DNA from: Arenimonas sp. SCN 70-307
GTDB taxonomy: Bacteria; Pseudomonadota; Gammaproteobacteria; Xanthomonadales; Xanthomonadaceae
Assembly: GCF_001724815.1 (NCBI RefSeq)
Contig: NZ_MEDO01000015.1
Span: forward strand, 1 to 60,063
DNA length: 60,063 nucleotides
Reading direction: 5' to 3'
Shown piece after piece: positions 17,304-27,201 of this stretch; position 1 is the stretch's first letter; every line of letters starts with the position of its first letter. The position numbers were made by a program, and so were the translations under genes. The notes below the pieces were generated by a model, which saw only the letters and a program-made list of their open reading frames with translations, ran no database searches and had not been told where the DNA came from.

Positions 17304-18780
17304 GCCGCGCGTCCATCGCCGCGGCCAGCCGCGCGCGCAGCGCCTCGGCCTCGGCCATGGGCAGGTAGCGCACCCGCACCGGCGGGTCGAAGGGGCTGGC
17401 GCCCACCGTGTCCATCAGCAGCGTGGCCATGCCGTGCCGGCGGTCGAGCGGCGACTGGCTGAGCACCAGCGACTGGATGCGCCGCACCTCGACGAAACGC
17501 CAGCGTTTGTCGAGCCAGCCTTCGCGCACGGCGACCAGTCCGCCTTCCTCGCTGTAACCCGCGTGCCGCGCCCACACCACCGCGCGCAGCGCCAGCACCG
17601 GCAGCAGCGCCAGCGTGGCCAGGCCCACGGCGCCGTTGAGCCAGGTGAGCAGGCCGGCCAGCAGCAACGTGGCCAGTGCCGGAAGGCCGAACTGCCGGCG
17701 CCAGGCGCGCGGGTGCAGCCGGCGCCACTCGCGCATCGGCCAGTGGCCGCCGGGCAGCAGGTGCCGCACCAGTTCGTCGCAGGCTTCGGGCGTCGCCAGC
17801 GGCGCGAGGTCGCGCAGCGAGCGCTGGTCGTTGGCGGTCTGCATCGACGCACTGTCCACGCGCAGCGAGCGGCGCTTGAACCAGCGGTGCACCAGGCCCT
17901 CGTGCAGGCTCCAGGCCTGGATGCGCGAGCGCGGCATGTTCGCCCGCATCCGGGTGAGCAGGCCGCGCTGGGCGCTGAGCCGGCGGCCCTGCTCGGTGAG
18001 CGTGAAGCCGTGGAACTGCAGCAGGGCCAGCGCGATCGAGAGCAGGCGCAGGGCCAGCACCACCGCCAGCAGCACGCCGGTGATGCCGATCGCCCAACCC
18101 AGCCAGTCCAGCTGCTGCCCGCGGCCCCATTCCACCGCGCCCTTCACCGACGGGCCGATCCAGTCGTCGAGCACGTCGGCCTGGGCCAGGACACCGAAGG
18201 CCGCCGCGGCCAGGATCAGGCCGCGGTTGGACACCAGGCCCAGCCGCACCACTTCGGCGGTGTCCATCGCCAGCAGCACCCGCGACGCGGGCGGCGCGGC
18301 TTCGGTCTGCGCGGCGCCGGTGGCGTGCTCGTGCCCGCGCACCAGTTCCTCCAGCGCCTGCGCATCGGCCAGCGAAAGCACGCGCATCTCGGCCTCGGCC
18401 TGCATGCCGCCGGCCGATTCGAGCCGCACCTCGGCCACGTTGAACAGGCGGTGCAGCACGGTCTGGTGCAGGGCCACGTTGTGCACGCGCTGCCAGGGCA
18501 CGTGGCGCAGGCTCTTCTGGAACACGCCGCTGCGGATGACGATGCCATCGGCCTCGATGCGGAAGCGGTAGAAGAAGTACTGCAGCACCGCCGCCACCAC
18601 CAGCACGCCGGCGCCCGCCAGGCCCCACAGCTCCCAGGAGTTGCCGCGCCCGCCGAACAGCAGCACCAGCAGGGGCAGCGCAAAGCTCTTGAGCTGCTGG
18701 ATGAGCACGAACAGCCAGCTCAGCGGGTGCAGGCGGCGCTCGCCGCCGCCCGGGGCGATCGGCTCAGAGGCTGTCGTCAT
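17278..18780 (-). CDS. PH domain-containing membrane protein (YdbT-like)
   Basis: 500 residues from the ATG at 18780. Several membrane helices (about 20-60, 180-250, 340-400) separate bPH_2 (DUF304) domains: the first near 65-150 ([32 protein letters not shown]), another around 255-330 ([20 protein letters not shown]) and a third at the C-terminus ([20 protein letters not shown]). This matches the YdbT-type partner commonly encoded after a YdbS-like protein, here the next gene upstream with a 17-base overlap. Such pairs sit in the inner membrane; their role is unresolved. It overlaps convergent trkH by 26 bases. Confidence 0.85.
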   Translation of the reverse strand: MTTASEPIAPGGGERRLHPLSWLFVLIQQLKSFALPLLVLLFGGRGNSWELWGLAGAGVLVVAAVLQYFFYRFRIEADGIVIRSGVFQKSLRHVPWQRVHNVALHQTVLHRLFNVAEVRLESAGGMQAEAEMRVLSLADAQALEELVRGHEHATGAAQTEAAPPASRVLLAMDTAEVVRLGLVSNRGLILAAAAFGVLAQADVLDDWIGPSVKGAVEWGRGQQLDWLGWAIGITGVLLAVVLALRLLSIALALLQFHGFTLTEQGRRLSAQRGLLTRMRANMPRSRIQAWSLHEGLVHRWFKRRSLRVDSASMQTANDQRSLRDLAPLATPEACDELVRHLLPGGHWPMREWRRLHPRAWRRQFGLPALATLLLAGLLTWLNGAVGLATLALLPVLALRAVVWARHAGYSEEGGLVAVREGWLDKRWRFVEVRRIQSLVLSQSPLDRRHGMATLLMDTVGASPFDPPVRVRYLPMAEAEALRARLAAAMDARPTPARTAA

Positions 18781-19282
18781 GGCGGTCGGCCTCGGGCAGC
18801 AGGGCATCGCGCAGGGCCACGGCGTCGGCGTCGTGGAAGCCCGACTGGCGCAGCGCATGCATCCGGGTGCCGGCCGTGTGCACCACCAGGGTGGCCAGGC
18901 CGAAGCGGCGCTCGATCGGGCCGCGCTCGAGGTCGAGGTGCTGCACGCGGCTGCGCGGCACCAGCACCTCGCTGCGCCAGACCAGGCCGCGGCGCACGCG
19001 CAGCCCGTTGGCGTCGAGCCGCCAGTGGGTGCGGCGCCAGCGCGCGCGCGCCAGCCAGACCAGCAGCGCGACGGGCAGCAGCCAGATCCCCAGCGCCGCC
19101 GCGACCCGCAGCGGCAGCGACAGGTCGTCGGCGGCCACGAACACCACCACGGCCACCGCGGTGGCCGGCAGCAGCGCCGAAAGCGCCGTGGCGATCGACC
19201 AGACCGTGCGTGCGGCCGGGGGCAGCGGCTGCCAGTCCCCGGCGTCGGCCAGGGCGGGGTTGTCGGTGGCGTCGGCGGTCAT
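18764..19282 (-). CDS. PH domain-containing membrane protein (YdbS-like)
   Basis: 172 residues from the ATG at 19282, which overlaps the stop codon of the acyltransferase gene. Two adjacent membrane helices (about 30-75) followed by one bPH_2 domain (about 85-160: [40 protein letters not shown]). This is the small YdbS-like member of a YdbS/YdbT pair. Together with the LpxL-type gene upstream, the three form a tightly overlapping minus-strand operon. Function unknown. Confidence 0.85.
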   Translation of the reverse strand: MTADATDNPALADAGDWQPLPPAARTVWSIATALSALLPATAVAVVVFVAADDLSLPLRVAAALGIWLLPVALLVWLARARWRRTHWRLDANGLRVRRGLVWRSEVLVPRSRVQHLDLERGPIERRFGLATLVVHTAGTRMHALRQSGFHDADAVALRDALLPEADRHDDSL

Positions 19283-20199
19283 CGCGGGTCCTTGGCGGGG
19301 GTCTTGTAGGGGTTGGGCTCGCCCGAGCCAGGTGGCCTGAGCGTGTAGCGCTTGTAGGTCCATTGGTACTGCCGGAGGTCACGCCGCGCCACCGCTTCGA
19401 CCGCCGAATTCATGGCGGTGGTGGCGGCCAGCAGGTCGTCGGAGGCGATGGCGGCGGGCGCCGGTTCGAAGTGCAGCGTGTAACGGCCGTCCTCGCCGCG
19501 CTCGGCGAAGCCGACCAGCACGGCGGCGCCGGTACGCGCAGCCAGCTTGGGGATCAGGCTCAGCGTCAGCGCCGGCACGCCGAAGAAGGGCGCGAATTCG
19601 CCGCCGCCGAGCTTGGGCTGGTGGTCGGGGGTGATGCCCACCACCTCGCCGGCCTGCAGTGCCCGCCACAGCGGCCGCATGGCGGTGGCCTCGGCCGGCA
19701 CCAGGCGCACGTTCTCGCCGCCGCGGGCCAGGCGCAGGAAGCCGTCGCCGGCGGCGCTCTCCGGCACGCGGTAGACGAGGCTGAAGGGGCCGCGCGCGGC
19801 CATGAATTCGACCAGCAGCTCCCAGCTGCCGTAGTGCGGGGCGGCGATGATCACGCCCTGGCCGGCGGCCTCGGCGGCCTCGAGCCGGTCCAGGCCCACG
19901 CAGCCGGCGACGCGCGAGAGGGCGTCGGCGCGTGGGCGGGTCCACAGGCGCAGGGTTTCGAAGCTGGCGCGGCCGGTTTCGCGCATCACCTCGCGCACCA
20001 GCGCCTCGCGCTCGCCGGCGGGCAGGGCAGGCAGGGCCAGTTCGAGGTTGCGCCGGGCCACCCGGGGTTCGCGGCCGTTGGCGCGCCAGGCCAGGCCACC
20101 CAGCCAGCGGCCCAGGCCATCCTGCAGGCCCCGCGGCAGGCGGCCGATGCACCAGGCGAGGGCATAGAGGCAGCGGCTGGCGAAGGGCACGGGGGGCAT
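19279..20199 (-). CDS. LpxL/HtrB-type lipid A late acyltransferase
   Basis: 306 residues. Lysophospholipid acyltransferase fold that adds a secondary acyl chain to lipid A at the inner membrane. The catalytic H-x4-E motif is HYGSWE (122-127). [32 protein letters not shown] and [20 protein letters not shown] are family patterns. An N-terminal hydrophobic segment (about 8-40) anchors it. The length matches LpxL/LpxM enzymes; which acyl position it serves cannot be read. It is first in a three-gene overlapping operon with the two PH-domain proteins and is divergent from dtd. Confidence 0.9.
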   Translation of the reverse strand: MPPVPFASRCLYALAWCIGRLPRGLQDGLGRWLGGLAWRANGREPRVARRNLELALPALPAGEREALVREVMRETGRASFETLRLWTRPRADALSRVAGCVGLDRLEAAEAAGQGVIIAAPHYGSWELLVEFMAARGPFSLVYRVPESAAGDGFLRLARGGENVRLVPAEATAMRPLWRALQAGEVVGITPDHQPKLGGGEFAPFFGVPALTLSLIPKLAARTGAAVLVGFAERGEDGRYTLHFEPAPAAIASDDLLAATTAMNSAVEAVARRDLRQYQWTYKRYTLRPPGSGEPNPYKTPAKDPR

Positions 20200-20274
20200 G
20201 GCCCGAGTTTAAGGGAATCGCCGCGGCGTCCGGCCGCGTTGACCGCCCGCGCCGGCCGCGGCGACCATGCGGCC

Positions 20275-20712
20275 ATGATTGCCCTGATCCAGCGCGTCAC
20301 CGAAGCCTCCGTCCGCGTCGAGGGCGAACTCGTCGGTGCCATCGGCCCCGGCCTGCTGGCCCTGGTGGCGGTGGAGCCGGGCGACGACGAGCCCCGCATC
20401 GCCCGCATGGCCGAGCGCCTGCTTGGCTACCGGGTGTTCGCCGACGAGGCCGGCCGGATGAACCGCTCCCTGGCCGACACCGGCGGCGGCCTGCTGCTGG
20501 TGAGCCAGTTCACCCTGGCGGCCGACACCCGCAGCGGCATGCGCCCCAGCTTCACCTCGGCCGCCAGCCCCGAGGACGGGCGCCGGGGCTTCGAGCGCCT
20601 GGTCGGGCTGTGCCGGGCCCGGCACCCGGTGGTTGAAACCGGCCGTTTCGGCGCCCACATGGTGATTGGGCTGGTCAATGACGGCCCGGTTACCTTCCGC
20701 CTGCAGAGCTAG
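20275..20712 (+). CDS. dtd: D-aminoacyl-tRNA deacylase
   Basis: 145 residues, the standard length. Hydrolyses D-amino acids (and Gly mischarged on tRNA-Ala) from tRNA. The N-terminus [18 protein letters not shown], the SQFTL motif (77-81) and NDGPVTF (135-141, holding the Gly-cisPro pair of the active site) are diagnostic. The start at 20275 is fixed by that N-terminus, since the same frame stays open for a long way upstream without coding sense. It lies between the LpxL-type operon (divergent) and rpoD. Confidence 0.97.
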   Translation: MIALIQRVTEASVRVEGELVGAIGPGLLALVAVEPGDDEPRIARMAERLLGYRVFADEAGRMNRSLADTGGGLLLVSQFTLAADTRSGMRPSFTSAASPEDGRRGFERLVGLCRARHPVVETGRFGAHMVIGLVNDGPVTFRLQS

Positions 20713-20762
20713 GCAAAAACCTTCGGTTCATCAAACAGATAGCGGCCCGAAGGGCATTCCTG

Positions 20763-20768
20763 TATCCT
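20763..20768 (+). promoter_or_regulatory. Candidate -10 box upstream of rpoD
   Basis: TATCCT 37 bases before the rpoD ATG, just after an imperfect hairpin (CTTCGG..CCGAAG, about 20721-20751) that might terminate dtd. No good -35 box at the expected spacing. Confidence 0.3.
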
Positions 20769-20805
20769 GCGCGGTTCCATTTTCCCAGTCTCGGGACACG
20801 TTTTC

Positions 20806-22653
<1,848 letters not shown>

Positions 22654-22658
22654 TTCAC

Positions 22659-22700
22659 TCCTCTCCCTCTCCCGCCTGCGGGAGAGGGCCGGGGAGAGGG
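22659..22700. repeat. CTCTCCC/GGGAGAG palindromic intergenic repeat
   Basis: CTCTCCCTCTCCCGCCTGC then GGGAGAGGGCCGGGGAGAGGG. The inner arms CTCTCCC and GGGAGAG pair, and the outer CCCTCTCCC and GGGGAGAGGG strengthen the stem. Elements of this style are common between xanthomonad genes. It lies directly after the rpoD stop and before the terminator. Confidence 0.65.
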
Positions 22701-22702
22701 CA

Positions 22703-22731
22703 AACGGCCGCGCAAGCGGCCGTTTTGCTTT
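22703..22731 (+). terminator. Rho-independent terminator of rpoD
   Basis: AACGGCCGC-GCAA-GCGGCCGTT stem-loop followed by TTGCTTT, 50 bases after the rpoD stop codon and just upstream of the tRNA gene. Confidence 0.8.
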
Positions 22732-22750
22732 ACGATTCCGAGTCGACGAC

Positions 22751-22823
22751 GGGCCTATAGCTCAATGGTCAGAGCACGGGACTCATAATCCCTTGGTTCC
22801 AGGTTCGAGTCCTGGTGGGCCCA
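22751..22823 (+). tRNA. ileX: tRNA with CAU anticodon, most likely tRNA-Ile2 (lysidine-modified)
   Basis: 73 bases forming a full cloverleaf. Acceptor GGGCCUA pairs with UGGGCCC (one G-U), the discriminator is A at 22823, the anticodon CAT is at 22784-22786 (position 34 by count), and the T-arm is CCAGG-TTCGAGT-CCTGG. CCA is not encoded. The short variable loop and CUUGGU context resemble E. coli tRNA-Ile2 rather than elongator tRNA-Met, and in E. coli ileX also lies beside rpoD. The C34 would need TilS to become lysidine and read AUA. Automatic tools may label it tRNA-Met. Confidence 0.9.
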
Positions 22824-22855
22824 GATCAACCACCGCCGCAAAACGGAGCAAGCGT

Positions 22856-23464
22856 TTGCCGTCCTTCCTGAGCAAGCTCGCCACCACCCTCGGCCTGCCG
22901 CGTTCCAAGCGCCTGTTCGACGGCGACGACGCGATGTTCAAGCGCACGGTTCGCAAGGACCTCGTGTATGCCGAGTATGGCTGCGGCGCCTCCACCATCT
23001 GGGTCGCGCGCCACGTCGGCTGCCGCATCCTCAGCGTCGATACCGCCAAGGCCTGGGTCGAAACGGTGAAGAAGGAATGCGCCGGCGTCGACGGCCTGTC
23101 GATCCACCACTGCGACCTGGGTCCCGTGGGCAAGTGGGGCCGCCCGGTCAGCTACGAGAAGGCCGCGGCCTTCCCCGAGTACACCGACTGGATCTGGAAC
23201 CAGGACGTGCAGCCCGACGTGGTTCTGGTGGACGGGCGCTTCCGCGTCTGCTGCTTCCTCACCAGCCTGCTGCGGGCGCGCGAGGGCACCCGCATCCTGT
23301 TCGACGACTACACCGACCGCCCGCACTACCAGGTGGTCGAGCAGTACCTGCCGCGCAGCGAAACCGACGGCCGCCAGGCCCTGTTCGTGGTGCCGGCGCG
23401 CGATCGGCTCGACGTCGAGGGCGTCCGCCAGGCCATCGAGCGCTTCCGCTTCGTGATGGACTAG
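22856..23464 (+). CDS. Class I SAM methyltransferase-like protein
   Basis: 202 residues from a TTG start at 22856, chosen because GGAG (22843-22846) lies 9 bases upstream; the frame is open further back, but only through the tRNA gene. YAEYGCGASTIWVARH (about 38-53) fits the glycine-rich SAM motif, followed by an acidic strand-end (RILSVDTAK) and PDVVLVDGRFRVCCFLTSLL and RILFDDYTDRPHY, patterns of small-molecule or sugar-linked methyltransferases of unclear substrate. It begins only 32 bases after the tRNA end, so it may share its transcript. The next in-frame ATG (22934) would remove the N-terminal helix. Confidence 0.65.
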   Translation: MPSFLSKLATTLGLPRSKRLFDGDDAMFKRTVRKDLVYAEYGCGASTIWVARHVGCRILSVDTAKAWVETVKKECAGVDGLSIHHCDLGPVGKWGRPVSYEKAAAFPEYTDWIWNQDVQPDVVLVDGRFRVCCFLTSLLRAREGTRILFDDYTDRPHYQVVEQYLPRSETDGRQALFVVPARDRLDVEGVRQAIERFRFVMD

Positions 23465-23552
23465 CCGCTTCGGCGGCGAACGACGCGCTACCGACGCATT
23501 CCCGTCATGCACGGGCCCTAGCCTTGCCGGTCTTCTTCCAGGGAGATCGGAC

Positions 23553-24497
23553 ATGCGGCATCGGGGATGGCTCGTGCTGGGCGCGCTGGCGCTGGGTTTG
23601 GCGGGATGCGGCGAGGCGCCGACCGGGGCGCCCGCCGGCGCCACGCCTGCCGCCGCCGCCGGCACGGCCTTGCCGGCCGCCACCGACGAAGCCGGCCTGC
23701 GCGCCGCCGCCTCGCGCGCGCTCGCCGAGCAGCGCCTGTACGCGCCCGCGGGCGACAACGCCATCGAGCACTACCTGGCCGTGCGCGCCCTGGCGCCCGC
23801 CGACGCCGACGTGGAGACCGCGCTGCTGGAACTGCTGCCGTATGCCGTGATCGGCAGCGAGCAGGCCATCGCCCGCGGCGACTTCGACGAAGCGCAGCGC
23901 CTGCTGGCCCTGGTGCAGCGCACCGACGGGGCGCTGCCGGCGCTCGCGCGCCTGCGCGACCAGCTGGCGGCCGCGCAGGCGGACGCGGCGCTGGCCGCGG
24001 AGCGTGCCGCCCGCGAAGCCGAGGATGCCGCGCGCCGTGAGCAGGCCGCACGGCTCGCGGCCGCGAATGCCGCCCCTGCGCCCGTGGCCTCCCAGGCACC
24101 GTCGTCCACGCCGGGCGCAAGCAGCGCTGCGGCCGCTTCGGTTCCGCCACCGGCAACCGAGGCAACGGCGCCTTCGCCCGCAGCGACGGCGGCGGCCACG
24201 GCGGCACCGCCTGCGGCCCCGCGCCCCGCCGCGACGCCGCTGCCGCAACTGCTCAGCGCCCCGCAGCCGCGCTATCCGCCGCAGGCCCTGCGCCGCAAGC
24301 TCGAGGGCGAGGTGGTGCTGGAGCTGCGCATCGAGGCCGACGGCCGCGTCGGCTCGGCCCGCGTGCTCTCGGCCAACCCGCCCGGCCTGTTCGACGACGC
24401 AGCCGTGGCCGCCGCCAGCCGCTGGCGCTTCGAAGCCGGCGCGGCCGCCGTCACCACCCGCCAGGTCGTGCGCTTCCGACTGCCGAAGGAGGGCTGA
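23553..24497 (+). CDS. Lipoprotein with a C-terminal TonB domain
   Basis: 314 residues with AGGGAGATC as ribosome site. The N-terminus is a lipoprotein signal (LGLAGC, lipidated C19), not the single membrane helix of classical TonB. Residues 45-140 are helical, TPR-like (AIEHYLAVRALAPAD, GDFDEAQRLLALVQ); an Ala/Pro-rich linker covers about 170-225; and a TonB_C domain fills about 230-314 (PQPRYPPQALRRKLEGEVVL ... WRFEAG). It may touch TonB-dependent receptors or cell wall from a lipid anchor but has no obvious means of coupling to ExbBD. The following gene is Fur-controlled hemP. Confidence 0.8.
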   Translation: MRHRGWLVLGALALGLAGCGEAPTGAPAGATPAAAAGTALPAATDEAGLRAAASRALAEQRLYAPAGDNAIEHYLAVRALAPADADVETALLELLPYAVIGSEQAIARGDFDEAQRLLALVQRTDGALPALARLRDQLAAAQADAALAAERAAREAEDAARREQAARLAAANAAPAPVASQAPSSTPGASSAAAASVPPPATEATAPSPAATAAATAAPPAAPRPAATPLPQLLSAPQPRYPPQALRRKLEGEVVLELRIEADGRVGSARVLSANPPGLFDDAAVAAASRWRFEAGAAAVTTRQVVRFRLPKEG

Positions 24498-24506
24498 CGC
24501 AGGCGG

Positions 24507-24534
24507 TTGACACGCAAATGCGAATCATTATCAT
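24507..24534 (+). promoter_or_regulatory. hemP promoter with overlapping Fur box
   Basis: TTGACA (24507-24512), a 16-base spacer and TATCAT (24529-24534) form a strong sigma-70 promoter. The 19-mer at 24514-24532 (GCAAATGCGAATCATTATC) matches the Fur consensus at 15 of 19 positions by eye and covers the spacer and -10 box, so Fe-Fur should block transcription of hemP. Confidence 0.85.
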
Positions 24535-24564
24535 CAAAGCCGAGACCCCACCCAGGACCCGGCC

Positions 24565-24735
24565 ATGCACGACGCCCGCTTCCAACCCGCCCCGACGCCG
24601 GCGCGCCCGGCGCCCGCCACCGACTTCGACAGCCGCGAACTGATGCGCGGCACGCGCGAAGTGCTCATCCGCCACGGCGACCAGGTCTATCGCCTGCGCC
24701 ACACCCGCAACGACAAGCTCATCCTGGTCAAGTAA
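24565..24735 (+). CDS. hemP: Hemin uptake protein HemP
   Basis: 56 residues, short and easily missed. A variable N-terminus is followed by the conserved HemP core: SRELMRGTREVLIRHGDQVY then RLRHTRNDKLILVK at the C-terminus. HemP/HmuP proteins are small cytoplasmic factors linked to haem uptake; in some bacteria they help activate the haem receptor gene. The gene lies behind a promoter with a strong Fur box, consistent with iron-starvation induction. A TonB-dependent haem receptor, the usual neighbour, is absent here. Confidence 0.9.
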   Translation: MHDARFQPAPTPARPAPATDFDSRELMRGTREVLIRHGDQVYRLRHTRNDKLILVK

Positions 24736-24758
24736 GCCTGCGCGTCGCGCAAGCTGGC

Positions 24759-24764
24759 TAGAAT
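24759..24764 (+). promoter_or_regulatory. Candidate -10 box of the ABC-2 exporter operon
   Basis: TAGAAT 28 bases before the GTG start at 24793. This would give the operon a promoter separate from Fur-controlled hemP. No clear -35 box. Confidence 0.35.
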
Positions 24765-24792
24765 GCCGGCTGGACCAGCGGCAGGGGCGCAC

Positions 24793-25653
24793 GTGATCCA
24801 CATCGAAGGTTTGTCTTTCGGATACCGGAAGACGCGGCTTTACGACGGCTTCCACCTGCGGCTCGACCAGCCCGGCGTCTACGGCCTGTTCGGACGCAAC
24901 GGCAGCGGGAAGTCGACCCTGCTCAAGCTGCTGGCGGGCCTGCTGTTCCCGCAGGCCGGCCGGGTGAACGTGCAGGGCCACGAACCGCGCCATCGCGACC
25001 CGCGCCTGCTGGCGCAGGTGATGCTGGTGCCCGAGGAGTTCCATCTCCCCGATCTCAGCCCCGAGGCGCTGCGCCGCACCCATGCGGCTTTCTATCCGCG
25101 CTTCTCGCCCGAGGCCTTCGGCGATTATCTCGATGTGTTCGAGCTCGAGCGCGACCGCCGTTTCGGCGAGATGAGCCTGGGCCAGAAGAAGAAGGCCGTG
25201 ATGGCCTTCGACCTGGCCAGCTTCACCCCGGTGCTGCTGCTCGACGAACCCACCAACGGCCTGGACATCGTCGGCCGCGACCAGTTCAAGGCCATCATCG
25301 CCCGCCCCGAGCACCGCGAACGCGTGGTGGTCATCAGCACCCACCAGGCGCACGACCTCGAGCGCATCCTGGGCCATGTGCTGTTCGTCGACGCCGCGCA
25401 GCTGGCGCTCTCGGCGCCGATGCCGGCGCTGGCGCGCGCGCTGAGCATGGGCGTGGCCGACGACGACGCGGCCCTGGCCGGCGTCGAAGGCCTCATCTAC
25501 CACGAGCAGATGGGCACGCAGCGGCCCTACGTCGCGCGCAACCGCGGCGACGGCCCCGGCAGCGTGCATCTCGAGCTGCTTTACAAGGCGCTGAGCCTCA
25601 ACAAGGCCGGCGTGCTCGACGCCATGCGCCATGCGGAGGTGGCCCATGTTTGA
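24793..25653 (+). CDS. ABC transporter ATP-binding protein
   Basis: 286 residues from a GTG at 24793 (CAGGGGCGCAC upstream); an ATG at 24763 is possible but lacks a ribosome site. Walker A GRNGSGKS (34-41), Walker B PVLLLDEPTNGLD, H-loop STHQAHD. The signature motif is degenerate (MSLGQKKK), as often seen in ABC-2 exporters of the CcmA/YtrB style. The permease gene overlaps its end by 8 bases. Substrate unknown. Confidence 0.92.
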   Translation: MIHIEGLSFGYRKTRLYDGFHLRLDQPGVYGLFGRNGSGKSTLLKLLAGLLFPQAGRVNVQGHEPRHRDPRLLAQVMLVPEEFHLPDLSPEALRRTHAAFYPRFSPEAFGDYLDVFELERDRRFGEMSLGQKKKAVMAFDLASFTPVLLLDEPTNGLDIVGRDQFKAIIARPEHRERVVVISTHQAHDLERILGHVLFVDAAQLALSAPMPALARALSMGVADDDAALAGVEGLIYHEQMGTQRPYVARNRGDGPGSVHLELLYKALSLNKAGVLDAMRHAEVAHV

Positions 25654-26452
25654 GCCAGCGCGTTTCCTCCGCCTCGCGCGCGCCCAGTGGGCCGAGCAGT
25701 GGCGCAGCTGGGCCTGGTTCCTGGGCGTCGGCATCATCGTGCACTTCGTGGTGCTGGCGCTGCTGCTCTTCAGCGGCGACAACGGCCATCGCAGCTTCCA
25801 CGCCGCCGCGCAGATCGGAATCTTCTATGCCGGGCTGTTCATCACCGGCACGGTCTTCGCAGGGCGCTACTTCAACGGCATGGCCCGGCGCGAGTCGGCC
25901 GGCCTGCTGCTGATGCGGCCGGCTTCGACCTTCGAGAAGTGGCTGCTGGCGTTGCTGGTGGTCGTGGTGGCTTACCCGCTGGCCTACGCCCTGGCCTTCC
26001 AGGTGTGCAACCTGCCGGCGGCGCTCTACGCCGGCGGCAAGGTGGCTGCCGACATTGCCGCCGGCGCCGAGGATACCCGTCCCTACATGGCCGACTGGGG
26101 GCGCTACGAACCGGTGTTTCCCTGGCAGGTATTCGAAAGCCGAGGGGCCTTCCTGAACGTGGTGCTCTGGTTGGGAACCCTCCAGGGCTTCGCCCTGCTG
26201 GGCAGCGTTTACTTCCGCACGATGCCCTTCCTCAAGACAATCGTGGCCGGCTTCGTGCTGATGCTCCTGCTCATCTTCGCCTCGGTCTTCGGCGGGGACC
26301 CTGACGTGTTCCTGTCCTGGTGGACCCCCGGCACGCGCGAGAGGGCGACCGAAGGCCTGGTCCCGATACTGATCCCCCTGGCCTGGTTCGCGGTGCCCGC
26401 GCTGACCTGGCTCGCCTCGCTGTTCGCCCTGCGCGAGAGGCAGGTCGCATGA
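25646..26452 (+). CDS. ABC-2 type transporter membrane protein
   Basis: 268 residues with about six membrane helices (around 25-48, 55-80, 100-130, 172-190, 198-218, 235-255). It overlaps the ATPase gene at its start and the next gene at its stop (ATGA), so the three are coupled. TM organisation and pairing with the ATPase indicate an ABC-2 exporter permease. No motif reveals the substrate. Confidence 0.85.
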   Translation: MFEPARFLRLARAQWAEQWRSWAWFLGVGIIVHFVVLALLLFSGDNGHRSFHAAAQIGIFYAGLFITGTVFAGRYFNGMARRESAGLLLMRPASTFEKWLLALLVVVVAYPLAYALAFQVCNLPAALYAGGKVAADIAAGAEDTRPYMADWGRYEPVFPWQVFESRGAFLNVVLWLGTLQGFALLGSVYFRTMPFLKTIVAGFVLMLLLIFASVFGGDPDVFLSWWTPGTRERATEGLVPILIPLAWFAVPALTWLASLFALRERQVA

Positions 26453-27201
26453 TGCCGCGCACCCTGGCCTGCTTCGGTCTTGCCTTGGTCGTGCTGGTGG
26501 CGGCGCTGGTGCTGCCGTCGCGGCCGCCGGCGCCCCTTGACCAGCGCCTGCTGCTCGACCTCGATGGCGTCCGCGAGGTCGAGGTGCGGGGCGACGGCGG
26601 CGTCGCCATCGCGATGGGCGGGAAGCTCACGCCGGCCATCGAGTGGTCGCCGGACACCGGCGAGGTGCGGCAGGCGCGCGAAGGCGACCGGCTCGTGCTG
26701 GAGCTGCCGGCGCAGGCCAGTCCGTACATAAGGCTGCAGCTTCCCGCCAGCGTGCAGTCGCTGGTGGTGCCGGGTGCCCGCATCGATGCGGGCGAGGGCG
26801 TTGCGCAGCTCGATATCCGCACCACGGGCGACCTGGTCTGGAATGGCGATGCCGTTCGCCTGGCCATCCACGACGCGCGCCCCCGTGGCGAGGACGGCGA
26901 GGGCGCTCACCCGCCGGCGGCGCCCCCAGCGGCGGCCGCTGCCGCCACCCTGCCTGACGACTGCCTGGGCGCCTGCGGGCAAATTGTGGGCATCGAATCC
27001 GGCCGGATCGGGGAGCTTGTGGTGCACCTGCGGGCCAACGGCCTGCGCATCAACCAGCCCAGCCAGGTCGGGGAGGCGAGGCTGCACCTGGGGCCCGACG
27101 CCTGGGTTTCCCTCGGGCCGCTGCGCGACCTGGCCAACCTGCACATCCAGCACGACGAGGTGGTCGCGGCCGACGCGCCCACCACGGAGCCTGAAGAATG
27201 A
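26449..27201 (+). CDS. Uncharacterised membrane-anchored beta-rich protein of the ABC operon
   Basis: 250 residues, starting at the ATG at 26449 that overlaps the permease stop codon. One N-terminal hydrophobic segment (about 5-23, signal anchor or signal peptide), then alternating beta-like stretches (VREVEVRGDGGVAIAMGGKL, IRLQLPASVQSLVVPG, QLDIRTTGDLVWNGDAVRL) that recall DUF2807-like adhesin folds, an Ala/Pro insert near 155-170 and a CLGAC pair (177, 181). No known family recognised. Coupling to the exporter suggests an accessory or periplasmic partner. It overlaps the esterase start by 4 bases. Confidence 0.7.
   Translation: MMPRTLACFGLALVVLVAALVLPSRPPAPLDQRLLLDLDGVREVEVRGDGGVAIAMGGKLTPAIEWSPDTGEVRQAREGDRLVLELPAQASPYIRLQLPASVQSLVVPGARIDAGEGVAQLDIRTTGDLVWNGDAVRLAIHDARPRGEDGEGAHPPAAPPAAAAAATLPDDCLGACGQIVGIESGRIGELVVHLRANGLRINQPSQVGEARLHLGPDAWVSLGPLRDLANLHIQHDEVVAADAPTTEPEE

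Noticed and set aside
17089-20712. Open frame of 1207 codons on the plus strand
   Set aside because: Only the last 145 codons (dtd, from 20275) look like protein; the rest is antisense to the PH-domain and acyltransferase genes.
22751-22823. tRNA as elongator tRNA-Met
   Set aside because: Anticodon CAU is ambiguous, but the variable-loop and T-arm context and the rpoD neighbourhood fit tRNA-Ile2 better.
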